Assembly (NCBI RefSeq): GCF_008711325.1
Contig: NZ_VXDB01000008.1
Span: forward strand, 62,001-126,000
Source of the DNA: Roseibium sediminis
Lineage (GTDB): Bacteria; Pseudomonadota; Alphaproteobacteria; Rhizobiales; Stappiaceae
Length of the DNA: 64,000 bases
Direction: 5' to 3'
Shown here: positions 1 through 9,025 of the stretch, piece after piece
How positions within the stretch are numbered: the first letter of the stretch is position 1
Layout: each line of letters opens with the position of its first letter
The notes under the pieces: model-generated
What the model was told of the DNA's origin: nothing
The model's database searches: none
Seen by the model: the letters and a program-made list of their open reading frames with translations, nothing else
Program-made: the position numbers and the translations under genes

Positions 1-131
1 TGAACTGCCATGCGTGAATGCTCTGGACGCAATCCCAAAGGACGCCTATACAGGGCGCAACTTACACGCAAATCCTATCATTGGGCCAGACGTGCAGCCC
101 GGATCTGCGTTTCCTTTCATGAAAGTAGACT

Positions 132-2294
132 ATGACAGACGTGAGCTCTCTCCCGCAGCCGCTTCAGGCCGCGTTGGAGAAACGGGGATATGAAACCCTT
201 ACACCGGTTCAGGAAACCATCCTGAAGGACGCCCCTGCGGAGGCCGACCTTCTGGTTTCCGCACAAACAGGATCGGGAAAGACCGTTGCCTTTGGTCTGG
301 CGCTTGCCCCAACCCTGATGGGTGACAGCGACAACCTGGGCCCTGCGGATGCACCGGTTGCACTGGCCATTGCGCCGACCCGAGAACTTGCCCTGCAGGT
401 GAAGGAAGAACTGTCCTGGCTTTACAAGGAAGCCGGAGCAACACTGACTTCCTGTGTTGGCGGCATGGACCCGCGCACCGAACGCCGGGCCCTTGAACGC
501 GGCGCTCATATTGTAGTGGGCACGCCCGGCCGTCTTCGCGACCACCTTGAGCGCGGCGCTCTTGATCTTTCCCGCATCAAGGCAATCGTTCTTGATGAAG
601 CGGATGAAATGCTGGACATGGGCTTTAGGGAAGATCTGGAATTCATTCTGGATGCTGCCCCCGCCAGCCGGCGGACGCTGCTCTTCTCCGCCACGGTTCC
701 CAAATCGATCGCCGAACTGGCGAAGCGCTATCAGCGGGATGCCCTGCGCCTTTCGACGATCTCCGCGCGCGAACAACATGGCGATATCGAATATATCGCC
801 CATCCGGTTGTTCCTAATGAACGCGAGAACGCGATCATCAACGTGCTGCGTTGGTACGAAGCTGAAAAATCCATCATCTTCTGTTCGACACGCGAAGCCG
901 TCAAACGTTTGACGGCGCGCCTCGGCAATCGTGGGTTTTCCATCGTTTCACTTTCCGGCGAACTGAGTCAGGAGCAGCGCTCTGCGGCGCTTGCGGCAAT
1001 GAAGAACGGCACAGCCCGCGTCTGTGTTGCAACCGACGTTGCTGCCCGTGGTATCGACCTGCCGAACCTTGATCTGGTGATCCATGCCGACCTGCCGACA
1101 GGCAAGGCCGCCCTTCTGCACCGCTCGGGCAGAACGGGCCGTGCGGGGCGCAAGGGCACCTGTGTGCTCATGGTCCCGTTCCCGCGCCGCCGGGCTGCCG
1201 AACGCACGATGCAGTTTGCCGGCGTCAGCGTGAAGTGGACCGGCGCTCCGACGGCCGATGACATTCGCGCGAAGGACAAGGAACGCCTGTTTCATGCGCC
1301 TGTCCTCACGGCGGAATACGAGCCGGAAGAACTGGCGATGGCCCGTGAGCTACTGGAAAAGCATGATCCGGAAAAGCTGGCAGCTGCATTCGTGAAGCTT
1401 CATCATGATCGCCTTCCGCCGCCGGAAGATGTCAGCGAAACAAACGACGATTATGTGCGTGGCCGCGATCCCGGCTCCCGCGGTGGCCGCGTTGCGGAAA
1501 TTCAGGGCAAGTTCGACGAGGGCGTCTGGTTCCGCCTGTCGCTCGGTCACAAGCATCGTGCGGACCCGCGCTGGCTGTTGCCGATGATCTGCCGCGCTGG
1601 TCATGTGACCAAGGGCGAAGTGGGTGCCATCAAGATCTTCCAGACCGAAACCCGGTTCGAGATCGCAGGTGATCACGCAGAACGCTACGCAGCCAAGCTG
1701 AAGCGCGACGGGTCGGGCGAGGAAAACGTCACCATCGAGCTTCTGGACGCACGCAAGGGCAAGATTCCGCCTCCCCCACGCTCGGAAGGCGGCGGATGGA
1801 AGAAACCCCGCCGGGGCCCAGGCACTCCTGACTATGAAAACCTTGGCCCGGAAGACCGGCTGGACGGCGACAAGCCTCGCCGGGGGCGGCCAAATGACCG
1901 TTTCAGTGACAAGAAGCCGCCGAAAGGGAAGAAGCGTGGCAAGTTCGGCGATGATGAGGCCGCTCCGCATCATCCGGCCTATGAACCGCTGGACATGAAG
2001 GCACTTGCCGGTGACCGTCCGCAGCGGGAAGACCGTCCGCAGCGCGAAGAGCGCCCGAGACGGGATGACCGCCCGCAACGGGATGATCGCCCCCAACGGG
2101 ACGACCGCAAGCCGCGCGATGGAGACGACCGTCCTGCGTTCAAAGGCAAGAAGCCTCCTCGTGGCAAGGCGCCTGCCGGCAAGGCGTTCGGCGGAAAGCC
2201 CTTCGGCGACAAGCCGGCTCCGGGCAAGGGAAAGCCGAAGAAGGCCAAACCTTCCAGAGCCGCCCGCAAGGAAGCTCGTACAAAGACAAGTTAA
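132..2294 (+). CDS. DEAD-box RNA helicase with DbpA-type RNA-binding domain
   Basis: ATP-dependent RNA helicase of 720 residues, probably acting in rRNA or ribosome maturation. Motifs in order: Q-motif region TPVQ near residue 24, Walker A AQTGSGKT at 44-51, PTRELA at 82-87, TPGR at 131-134, DEAD at 155-158, SAT at 186-188, then a helicase C domain with HRSGRTGRAG near residue 330. About residues 455-540 look like the DbpA/CsdA RNA-binding domain (RLSLGHKH onward). The tail from about 560 is basic and disordered, with tandem RPQR(D/E) units around 628-664. That tail makes it longer than a minimal DbpA. DbpA or CsdA orthology cannot be separated by eye. It is a single gene ending at a hairpin shared with the convergent gene at 2322. 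Confidence 0.95.
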   Translation: MTDVSSLPQPLQAALEKRGYETLTPVQETILKDAPAEADLLVSAQTGSGKTVAFGLALAPTLMGDSDNLGPADAPVALAIAPTRELALQVKEELSWLYKEAGATLTSCVGGMDPRTERRALERGAHIVVGTPGRLRDHLERGALDLSRIKAIVLDEADEMLDMGFREDLEFILDAAPASRRTLLFSATVPKSIAELAKRYQRDALRLSTISAREQHGDIEYIAHPVVPNERENAIINVLRWYEAEKSIIFCSTREAVKRLTARLGNRGFSIVSLSGELSQEQRSAALAAMKNGTARVCVATDVAARGIDLPNLDLVIHADLPTGKAALLHRSGRTGRAGRKGTCVLMVPFPRRRAAERTMQFAGVSVKWTGAPTADDIRAKDKERLFHAPVLTAEYEPEELAMARELLEKHDPEKLAAAFVKLHHDRLPPPEDVSETNDDYVRGRDPGSRGGRVAEIQGKFDEGVWFRLSLGHKHRADPRWLLPMICRAGHVTKGEVGAIKIFQTETRFEIAGDHAERYAAKLKRDGSGEENVTIELLDARKGKIPPPPRSEGGGWKKPRRGPGTPDYENLGPEDRLDGDKPRRGRPNDRFSDKKPPKGKKRGKFGDDEAAPHHPAYEPLDMKALAGDRPQREDRPQREERPRRDDRPQRDDRPQRDDRKPRDGDDRPAFKGKKPPRGKAPAGKAFGGKPFGDKPAPGKGKPKKAKPSRAARKEARTKTS

Positions 2295-2302
2295 GGGATA
2301 TT

Positions 2303-2321
2303 GGGCCGGAGTTTCCGGCCC
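2303..2321. terminator. Hairpin between convergent genes
   Basis: GGGCCGGA and TCCGGCCC form an 8-bp stem with a 3-base loop, directly after the helicase stop (2294) and touching the stop codon of the minus-strand gene at 2322. The T-run is short (TTATTCG) on the plus side, so it is plausible but not a textbook terminator. Confidence 0.6.
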
Positions 2322-2765
2322 TTATTCGTTGATGATCAGCGCAATCGACCAGTCTTCACCGTCATGGATGAGATGGTAATGGCAGGTGAAGTCGCGCACG
2401 ACTTCGCCGTCATCGTTTTCCTGGCTCCAATCCAGTGTGATCATGGCTGAATTGCCGCTGATATGACTGGACGACACATGGAAGTCGGACTGGGTGATCC
2501 CCTCCTTGTCCATGCTGAGCAGAAGCGCCTCGATATTGTCGATGAGATCTTCCTCGTCGACAAAGACATGCCCGTCATCGTTCTGCCAGATCGTCACCGG
2601 CAGAGCGAAACAATCACAAATCCGATCGCCCTCGTAGTTGTTGAAGCCGGCCTGATAATCATCGAACAGTCGCGCAATTGCAGCTTCCGCTTCCATTTCG
2701 GCCTCTGACGCGGTTGCCCGCGACTGGCCGTTTCCGTTGGACACGGAGTGATTGTCATCCGACAT
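2322..2765 (-). CDS. NTF2/SnoaL-like small protein coupled to the exonuclease gene
   Basis: 147-residue acidic, soluble protein. The first 25 or so residues are polar and likely disordered. The remainder (AAIARLFDDYQAGFNNYEGDRICDCFALPVT and so on) has the helix plus mixed-strand pattern of NTF2/SnoaL-like folds. No catalytic residue set is recognisable, so function is unknown. The ATG at 2765 overlaps the TGA stop of the upstream exonuclease (TGATG), implying translational coupling. In ligase-associated repair clusters this coupled slot is often taken by an ATP-dependent DNA ligase, so a role connected to the exonuclease is possible but is inference only. Confidence 0.75.
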   Translation of the reverse strand: MSDDNHSVSNGNGQSRATASEAEMEAEAAIARLFDDYQAGFNNYEGDRICDCFALPVTIWQNDDGHVFVDEEDLIDNIEALLLSMDKEGITQSDFHVSSSHISGNSAMITLDWSQENDDGEVVRDFTCHYHLIHDGEDWSIALIINE

Positions 2766-3769
2766 CAACTGGCTCCCTCTTCGCCGTCGTCATAGCCGAT
2801 CATATTGAGCGGACGCGCGGTTCGTCCATTCATTTCGCACCAGTGAACCAGTGCTTCTTCCGCTCCATGAGTGACCCAGATATTCCGGGCACCCGTTTCC
2901 AGAATGGTGCGGCACAGGTCATCCCAGTCGGCATGGTCGGAAATGATCAGCGGCAACTCTGCGCCCCGCTGCCGGGCCCGGGCGCGAACACGCATCCATC
3001 CGGAGGCCATCGCGGTTACCGGATCGCCAAACCGCCGCGCCCAGCGGTCGGTCAGCTGTCCCGGCGGACAGAGAACCAGTTCGCCCTGAAGCTCCTTGCC
3101 GCGCGATCCAACCGCCTCGACCGGTCCAAGCTCGACACCTTGCGATTGATAATAGTCCGTCAGGCGCTCCAGTGCCCCGTGCAGATAGATGGTCCGCTCA
3201 AATCCGGCAGCTCGCAGTTCCGCAATCACCCGCTGTGCCTTGCCAAGCGCATAGGCTCCCACCAGATGGGTCTGTTCAGGAAAGAGCGCCATGGAGGTCA
3301 ACAGCTTTTCCATTTCGCTTCGCGCAGGCGGGTGACGAAACACCGGCAGACCAAATGTCGCCTCGGTTACGAAAGTGTCGCAGGGCACAAGCTCGAATGG
3401 TGCGCAGGTCGGGTCCTCCTGGCGCTTGTAGTCGCCTGAGATGACGGTGCGTTGGCCGTCCGCTTCCAGAAGGATTTGTGCTGACCCAAGAACGTGTCCC
3501 GCCGGATGCAGCGATATGGCGACAGGACCAAGGTTCACCGCCTCACCATAGGATATCTCCTGCGCCCGGCCGCAGAAATTCTCGCCATAACGGATTGCCA
3601 TGATGTCGAGTGTCTGGCGCGTTGCCAGAACAGCTCCATGTCCGGCACGCGCATGGTCCGCATGGCCATGCGTGATCACCGCGCGCTCCACCGGCCTGAC
3701 AGGATCAATATGAACCTCGGCTTGCGGACAGTAGAGACCCTCGGGCGAAAGCGTCAGAAGACTGGACAT
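2765..3769 (-). CDS. Ligase-associated DNA exonuclease (metallo-beta-lactamase/beta-CASP)
   Basis: 334-residue cytoplasmic nuclease of the family annotated as ligase-associated DNA exonuclease or mRNA 3'-end processing factor-like. The metal-binding motif HGHADH lies near residues 34-39 (ITHGHADHARAGH), further ligands appear in HPAGHVLGSA and SGDY, and a C-terminal ISDHADW resembles the beta-CASP histidine motif. It is divergent from the Lhr-like helicase at 3879 and upstream of the small gene at 2322-2765, which starts inside its stop. The helicase and PdeM partners next door strongly support membership of the ligase-associated repair module. Confidence 0.9.
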   Translation of the reverse strand: MSSLLTLSPEGLYCPQAEVHIDPVRPVERAVITHGHADHARAGHGAVLATRQTLDIMAIRYGENFCGRAQEISYGEAVNLGPVAISLHPAGHVLGSAQILLEADGQRTVISGDYKRQEDPTCAPFELVPCDTFVTEATFGLPVFRHPPARSEMEKLLTSMALFPEQTHLVGAYALGKAQRVIAELRAAGFERTIYLHGALERLTDYYQSQGVELGPVEAVGSRGKELQGELVLCPPGQLTDRWARRFGDPVTAMASGWMRVRARARQRGAELPLIISDHADWDDLCRTILETGARNIWVTHGAEEALVHWCEMNGRTARPLNMIGYDDGEEGAS

Positions 3770-3878
3770 TTTGAATAGCTAAGCATCCCCACGGCAATGT
3801 CCAGCCCCGAGCGGATTGAAACAAACCGTGTTGAGGTCAAAAGACTACCACCACCTTGCCCCCTCGCCTTTTTGACAA

Positions 3879-6407
3879 ATGCGACCTAAAACTTGGGGCA
3901 TGGATTCTGCGGTTCTGCCCCTCCGGTTTCAAGATTGGTTTTCCTCCAGAGGATGGTCGCCGCGGCCGCATCAGCTTGCCCTGGTCGATCATCTGGGACG
4001 CGGGGACTCGACCCTGCTGATTGCTCCGACCGGGGCAGGCAAGACACTGGCCGGCTTTCTGCCGAGCCTTGTCGAGCTGGAGGCACGGGCGAAACTGCCG
4101 CCCGATTCTCCCGGTTCCAAGGGACTACACACACTGTACATCTCGCCGCTGAAGGCCCTTGCGGTTGATATTGCCCGCAATCTGGAGGCTCCGGTCAGCG
4201 AAATGGGCCTGCCCGTCACGCTGGAAACCCGCACCGGTGACACGCCTTCCCACAAGCGCCAGAGGCAAAAGCGCAACCCGCCGGATATCCTGCTGACAAC
4301 CCCGGAGCAGATCGCACTGCTCTTGTCCGACCCTGTTTCCATGGAGATGTTCCGGACACTGAAGACGGTTGTTCTTGATGAACTTCATGCGCTGGTCACG
4401 TCCAAGCGCGGCGACCTTCTGGCTCTCGGGCTGGCACGACTTCGGCAGATTTGCCCGAACCTTCGCACCATCGGTCTTTCGGCAACGGTGGCCGAGCCGG
4501 ATGATCTTCGCGCCTATCTGGTCGCTCAGGACGTCTGCGGAGAAAGGCAACTTTCCAAGGTTGTCCAGATCGCGGGCGGGGCTGAGCCCGACATTGCCAT
4601 TCTGGATACGCAGGAGCGCCTGCCATGGTCCGGACATTCCTCGCGCCACGCCATCGGCGAGATCTACGAGCTGATCAAGCAGCACAATGTGTCGCTGATT
4701 TTCGTCAACACCCGCAGTCAGGCCGAAGTGATCTTTCAGGAGCTGTGGCGGATCAACGACGACACGCTGCCGATCGCGCTTCACCATGGCTCGCTCGACG
4801 TCGGCCAGCGCCGCAAGGTGGAAGCGGCCATGGCATCGGGCGTGTTGCGCGCTGTCGTTGCCACCTCGTCACTCGACATGGGCATCGACTGGGGTGACAT
4901 CGATCTGGTGATTAATGTCGGTGCACCGAAGGGGGCAAGCCGCCTTGCCCAGCGGATCGGCCGCGCCAATCACCGCATGGACGAGCCGTCCAAGGCCATC
5001 CTCGTTCCTGCGAACCGGTTCGAGGTCTTGGAATGTCAGGCCGCGCTTGCTGCCTCGCGGCGGGGGGAGCAGGACACGCCTCCCCTTCGCAAGGGCGCGC
5101 TGGATGTTCTTGCCCAGCACGTGCTTGGACTTGCCTGCGCCGCCCCATTTGATCCGGTGAGTGTCTTTGATGAAATCCGGTCCAGCGAGACCTATCGCCA
5201 TTTGACTTGGGAGACGTTCGAGAAGGTCCTGAATTTCGTTGCAACCGGCGGGTATGCGCTGAAGACCTATGAGCAATATGCCAAGCTGCGAAAGGGTCCG
5301 GACGGGCTTTGGCGGATTGCCCACCCCAAGATTGCCCAACAGTACCGGCTCAATGTCGGCACCATTGTGGAAGCGCCGATGCTGAAGGTTCGGCTGGTCA
5401 AGTCGAAGGCCGATGGCCGCCGCAATCCGATCGGGCGCGGGGGCCGGGTGCTCGGTGAAATCGAGGAATGGTTCATCGAGCAGCTGTCACAGGGCGACAC
5501 GTTTCTCTTTGGCGGTGAAATCCTGCGGTTCGAGGGATTGAGGGAAAACGAGGCCTTTGCCTCGCGCTCCAAAAGCGAAACCCCGATGATCCCTTCCTAT
5601 CAGGGCGGCAAGTTTCCCCTATCCACTTATCTCGCTGAAAGCGTTCGGGCGATGCTGGCCGACCCGGCCAGCTGGCAGCACCTGCCGGATCAGGTGCGCG
5701 ACTGGCTGCAGTTGCAGCAGACCAAGTCAAAGCTCCCGCCTCGCGATGGCCTTCTGGTCGAGACGTTCCCGCGCTCGCGCTACAACTACATGGTCTGTTA
5801 TCCGTTCGAGGGACGGCTTGCCCACCAGACCCTCGGCATGTTGCTGACCAAGCGGCTAGAGCGGCTGGGCGCAAAGCCCATGGGATTTGTCGCCAACGAC
5901 TATGCCCTGTCCATCTGGGGACTGGGCGATCTCTCGCTTTTGTTCGAAACCGGCAGGATCGATCTGGATGCATTGTTCGAGGAAGACATTCTGGGTGACG
6001 ACCTTGACGCGTGGCTGGCAGAATCCTCGCTGCTCAAGCGCACCTTCCGAAACTGTGCCGTCATCGCCGGCCTTATAGAACGGCGGCATCCGGGCAAGGA
6101 AAAGTCCGGACGGCAAGTCACCGTTTCTTCCGATCTCATCTACGATGTACTGCGCTCGCACGAGCCGGATCATATCCTGCTGCAGGCCACCTGGAATGAC
6201 GCAGCTGAAGGACTTCTGGATATTTCGAGATTAAGCGAACTTCTTGCACGCATTAAGGGCAGAATCACGCATACTCGCCTTACGAAAGTTTCGCCTCTGG
6301 CCGTACCTATCCTGTTGGAAATTGGAAAGGAACCGGTCTACGGCGAGGCTATTGATGATATCCTTGCCGAAGCAGCGGACGATTTGATTCTGGAGGCCAT
6401 GGAATGA
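3879..6407 (+). CDS. Lhr-like ligase-associated DEXH-box helicase
   Basis: 842-residue superfamily 2 DNA helicase of the Lhr core type. Walker A PTGAGKT is at 50-56, the DExH box reads DELH near residue 167, followed by GLSAT, a helicase C domain with ATSSLDMGID and QRIGRANHR, then the Lhr winged-helix and C-terminal region (about 430-842). Length fits the ligase-associated subclass, which lacks the long tail of full Lhr. An alternative ATG at 3900 (MDSAVLPL) is equally plausible, since neither start has a clear ribosome-binding site. It overlaps the PdeM gene by ATGA, so the two are coupled. Likely role: DNA damage repair together with the divergent exonuclease. Confidence 0.93.
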   Translation: MRPKTWGMDSAVLPLRFQDWFSSRGWSPRPHQLALVDHLGRGDSTLLIAPTGAGKTLAGFLPSLVELEARAKLPPDSPGSKGLHTLYISPLKALAVDIARNLEAPVSEMGLPVTLETRTGDTPSHKRQRQKRNPPDILLTTPEQIALLLSDPVSMEMFRTLKTVVLDELHALVTSKRGDLLALGLARLRQICPNLRTIGLSATVAEPDDLRAYLVAQDVCGERQLSKVVQIAGGAEPDIAILDTQERLPWSGHSSRHAIGEIYELIKQHNVSLIFVNTRSQAEVIFQELWRINDDTLPIALHHGSLDVGQRRKVEAAMASGVLRAVVATSSLDMGIDWGDIDLVINVGAPKGASRLAQRIGRANHRMDEPSKAILVPANRFEVLECQAALAASRRGEQDTPPLRKGALDVLAQHVLGLACAAPFDPVSVFDEIRSSETYRHLTWETFEKVLNFVATGGYALKTYEQYAKLRKGPDGLWRIAHPKIAQQYRLNVGTIVEAPMLKVRLVKSKADGRRNPIGRGGRVLGEIEEWFIEQLSQGDTFLFGGEILRFEGLRENEAFASRSKSETPMIPSYQGGKFPLSTYLAESVRAMLADPASWQHLPDQVRDWLQLQQTKSKLPPRDGLLVETFPRSRYNYMVCYPFEGRLAHQTLGMLLTKRLERLGAKPMGFVANDYALSIWGLGDLSLLFETGRIDLDALFEEDILGDDLDAWLAESSLLKRTFRNCAVIAGLIERRHPGKEKSGRQVTVSSDLIYDVLRSHEPDHILLQATWNDAAEGLLDISRLSELLARIKGRITHTRLTKVSPLAVPILLEIGKEPVYGEAIDDILAEAADDLILEAME

Positions 6408-7141
6408 GTGCACTGACGTCGTATCTGGACGACTTCGCAATTGCGCCGGTGTGCCATGACATCCAAATCAACGGAGAAACGGTCGGACTTCACGAAAGCG
6501 GTATTCTGTGGTGGCCGGACCAGTCGGTCATGGTCGTGTCCGACATGCATCTTGAAAAGGCGTCGTCCTACGCGCGGCGCGGCGTGATGCTGCCGCCCTA
6601 TGACACCGGAATCACGCTTGAACGCCTTGCAGCTGCAATCGAGACCTTTGATCCGGCCTGCGTGATCTCGCTTGGAGACAGTTTTCATGATCCCGATGGC
6701 TCGGACCGGTTGCCGCCAGTCTACCGGGCCATGCTGACCTCCCTGCAGCTCAATCGGGACTGGATCTGGGTGACCGGAAACCATGATCCGATTGCGCCGG
6801 TGCGCCTGTGCGGCGAAACAGTGGACGAGATCTCCATCGGTCCACTGACCTTCCGCCACGAACCGCTGCAAAAAACCGACAGGGACGTGATTGCGGGCGA
6901 AATCTGCGGACACTTGCATCCGGCCGCCCGCGTACGCCGCTATGGCCGCTCTATCCGCCGCTCCTGCTTTGCAACGGACGGCTACCGCCTCGTCATGCCC
7001 GCCTTCGGCGCCCTGACCGGAGGCCTCAACGTCAATGACCCGGCCTTCCATCTGGTTTTCCGCCGCAGGCAGTTTTCGGTCTTCATGCTCGGAAATGACC
7101 GACTTTATCCGTTCACGGCCTCTCGCCTGATCGAAGACTGA
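6404..7141 (+). CDS. pdeM: Ligase-associated DNA damage response metallophosphoesterase
   Basis: 245-residue calcineurin-like phosphoesterase. Metal-site motifs are readable in order: SDMHLEK (D-x-H), SLGDSFHD (GD), GNHD and a C-terminal GEICGHLHP (GH-x-H). The start ATG overlaps the helicase stop, so it is translated as a pair with it. The family is named for genomic association with the helicase, exonuclease and ATP-dependent ligase; the reaction is not established from sequence. The ligase partner is not in this window. Confidence 0.9.
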   Translation: MSALTSYLDDFAIAPVCHDIQINGETVGLHESGILWWPDQSVMVVSDMHLEKASSYARRGVMLPPYDTGITLERLAAAIETFDPACVISLGDSFHDPDGSDRLPPVYRAMLTSLQLNRDWIWVTGNHDPIAPVRLCGETVDEISIGPLTFRHEPLQKTDRDVIAGEICGHLHPAARVRRYGRSIRRSCFATDGYRLVMPAFGALTGGLNVNDPAFHLVFRRRQFSVFMLGNDRLYPFTASRLIED

Positions 7142-7184
7142 CACCGATTAGCTTTGGCGAATGACAAGACATGGGTTGCCCCGT

Positions 7185-7220
7185 GCGCGGCCCTTGGCAT
7201 ATGCACGGCCCTTGGCATTT
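7185..7220. repeat. Two-copy 18-base tandem repeat
   Basis: GCGCGGCCCTTGGCATAT is followed immediately by GCACGGCCCTTGGCATTT (16 of 18 bases identical), in the 103-base gap between the convergent pdeM and TIGR02186 genes. No function evident. Confidence 0.75.
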
Positions 7221-7244
7221 CGGCCTCATCGACACCCTGAAAAA

Positions 7245-8021
7245 TCAGTCTTTCTTGAAGATCACCCCGGCCAGCCAGCCGGTGAGAATGGCCAGAACAA
7301 CGGCAATCAGTCCGTAGACGAGCGAATAGCTGCGCGACATCTCGAAGGTGAACTGCTCAAAACCCGTTTTCGCCACCGACAGCTCTTCTTCCGTCTCAGA
7401 CAGCATGACACCATCCTGAAAGAGATAGCTCTTGATCTTGTAGGCGCCGACCGGAATGTTCGCCGGGAGCGGGACATTGGTCCGGAACATTGTGTCGGTC
7501 AGAAAATGGATCGCTTCCGCGCGCTCCGAATACAGCCCCTGTTGGGTGCGCAGCCGCAGGAAAGCCTGTCGGAAATCATCCCGGTCAGACAAGGGAACAT
7601 CGGATTTGCCGGAGACGGCGAGATTCAGGTGATTCAGCCCGATCTCGTATTCATCCAGAAGGTTCCGGTGCGCCAACTCATTGATGTTTGACGTGCTGGC
7701 CGCTGCATAGAAGGACGGAACGCCCAGGAACCTTTCATAGTAGCGGTTGACCCACACACCCAGGAAACGCCCCTTGCGACGGGTGGTAATGTCCTGCGTC
7801 GGGCCTTCAACAATGATCGCGATATCGTAATTGCCCCGGCGGCTGATCGTATTGTTGTCGCGTGTCACCTGACCGAAAATGACAATCTCGGTTCCCGTGA
7901 AGTTCGACTTGATCGAGACCTTGTCCGATGACAGGGACGTCACCAGATCCTCGGCCAACGCGGCACCACTGGCGAGCGCGAGCATGATTGCCATCCAGCA
8001 GGGAAGCGCGCGACGGATCAT
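7245..8021 (-). CDS. TIGR02186-family membrane-anchored periplasmic protein
   Basis: 258 residues. Residues 1-23 form a Sec signal peptide (MIRRALPCWMAIMLALASGA), followed by a periplasmic domain beginning EDLVTSLSSDKVSI, and a C-terminal transmembrane helix (LVYGLIAVVLAILTGWLAGVIF) with a short KKD tail. This matches the conserved alphaproteobacterial TIGR02186 family, whose function is unknown. The start codon overlaps the stop of the upstream TauE-like transporter (ATGA), so the two are translated together and may form a complex. Partnership is inference from coupling. Confidence 0.85.
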   Translation of the reverse strand: MIRRALPCWMAIMLALASGAALAEDLVTSLSSDKVSIKSNFTGTEIVIFGQVTRDNNTISRRGNYDIAIIVEGPTQDITTRRKGRFLGVWVNRYYERFLGVPSFYAAASTSNINELAHRNLLDEYEIGLNHLNLAVSGKSDVPLSDRDDFRQAFLRLRTQQGLYSERAEAIHFLTDTMFRTNVPLPANIPVGAYKIKSYLFQDGVMLSETEEELSVAKTGFEQFTFEMSRSYSLVYGLIAVVLAILTGWLAGVIFKKD

Positions 8022-8947
8022 GCCCCTGCTCCCTTGGTGATGGCGATCGAATAGAAATCGCTCGGGGTCAGCAGAAGATCGATGGCAAAGCGCATACCGA
8101 CCGACAGAACCAGCAACCCGAGCAACAGGCGCAGTTGGTCACCGCGCAGTTTCTGCCCCATCCGGGCGCCGAGCTGCGCGCCGATAACGCCGCCCACCAT
8201 CAGCGTCAGTGCCAGAACGATATCAACCGTCTGGGTGGAGACCGCGTGGAAGATCGTGGCAGCCGCCATGGTGAAAAGGATCTGGAACAGGGACGTCCCG
8301 ATAACGATGCCGGTCGGCACCCGAAGAAGATAAATAAGCGCGGGAACCATCATGAACCCGCCGCCAATGCCCAGAACGGTTCCCAGAAAGCCGATGGCAG
8401 CGCCCAGGCCAAGTACCGGGATCACGCTGACATAGAGTTTGGAGCGGCGAAACCGCACCTTGAAGGGCAGCCCGTGGATCCAGTTGTGCTGGCCGGGACG
8501 TTTGGCACTGACCACAACGCCTGATTTTCTGCGCCGGATCGCCTTGATGGATTCCACCAGCATCAACGTGCCAACGGTTCCAAGGAACGTGACGTAGGAC
8601 AGCGAAATCACGACGTCCAGCTGGCCGAGTGATTGCAGGATGTCAAACAGAATGACACCTGCCAGCGAGCCGGCAACACCGCCAGCCAGAAGATAGCTGG
8701 CGAGCTTCAGGTCAATTGCCTTGCGGCGCAGATAGGTGACGACCGCGGATGCGGAAGACGCAACAACCTGTGTCGTGACCGTGGCCACTGAAACCGCTGG
8801 CGGAATACCGGAAAAGATCAGAAGTGGTGTCAGCAGAAACCCGCCGCCGATCCCGAAGAGACCGGACAAGAAGCCGACAGCGCCCCCCATTCCCAGAATC
8901 AGGAATATGTTGACCGGTATCTCGGCGATAGGCAGGTACAGTTGCAC
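8018..8947 (-). CDS. TauE/SafE-family anion exporter
   Basis: 309-residue inner-membrane protein with about eight hydrophobic helices. The family signature glycine-rich segments are duplicated, as expected: GFLSGLFGIGGGFLLTPLLI near residue 25 and GFLGTVLGIGGGFMMVPALI near 186. The family moves sulfite, sulfoacetate or similar organosulfur anions; the substrate here is not readable. The start appears to be GTG at 8947, because the next methionine (GMGGAVGF) would cut into the first membrane helix. The downstream TIGR02186 gene overlaps by 4 bases. No sulfur-metabolism gene is adjacent to fix the substrate. Confidence 0.88.
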   Translation of the reverse strand: MQLYLPIAEIPVNIFLILGMGGAVGFLSGLFGIGGGFLLTPLLIFSGIPPAVSVATVTTQVVASSASAVVTYLRRKAIDLKLASYLLAGGVAGSLAGVILFDILQSLGQLDVVISLSYVTFLGTVGTLMLVESIKAIRRRKSGVVVSAKRPGQHNWIHGLPFKVRFRRSKLYVSVIPVLGLGAAIGFLGTVLGIGGGFMMVPALIYLLRVPTGIVIGTSLFQILFTMAAATIFHAVSTQTVDIVLALTLMVGGVIGAQLGARMGQKLRGDQLRLLLGLLVLSVGMRFAIDLLLTPSDFYSIAITKGAGA

Positions 8948-8966
8948 GATGTTTACCGAATAGAAG

Positions 8967-8988
8967 CGGACGCCACTGGGGGCGTCCG
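8967..8988. terminator. Hairpin upstream of the TauE-like gene
   Basis: CGGACGCC (8967-8974) pairs with GGCGTCCG (8981-8988), loop 6 bases. It lies just upstream of the minus-strand start at 8947. A short T-rich stretch follows on the minus strand (CTTCTATTC), so it may terminate transcription coming from the podJ-like gene. Confidence 0.5.
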
Positions 8989-9025
8989 TTGTCGCAAAGG
9001 ATCAGCGAGTGTTCCTTAGGTTAAT

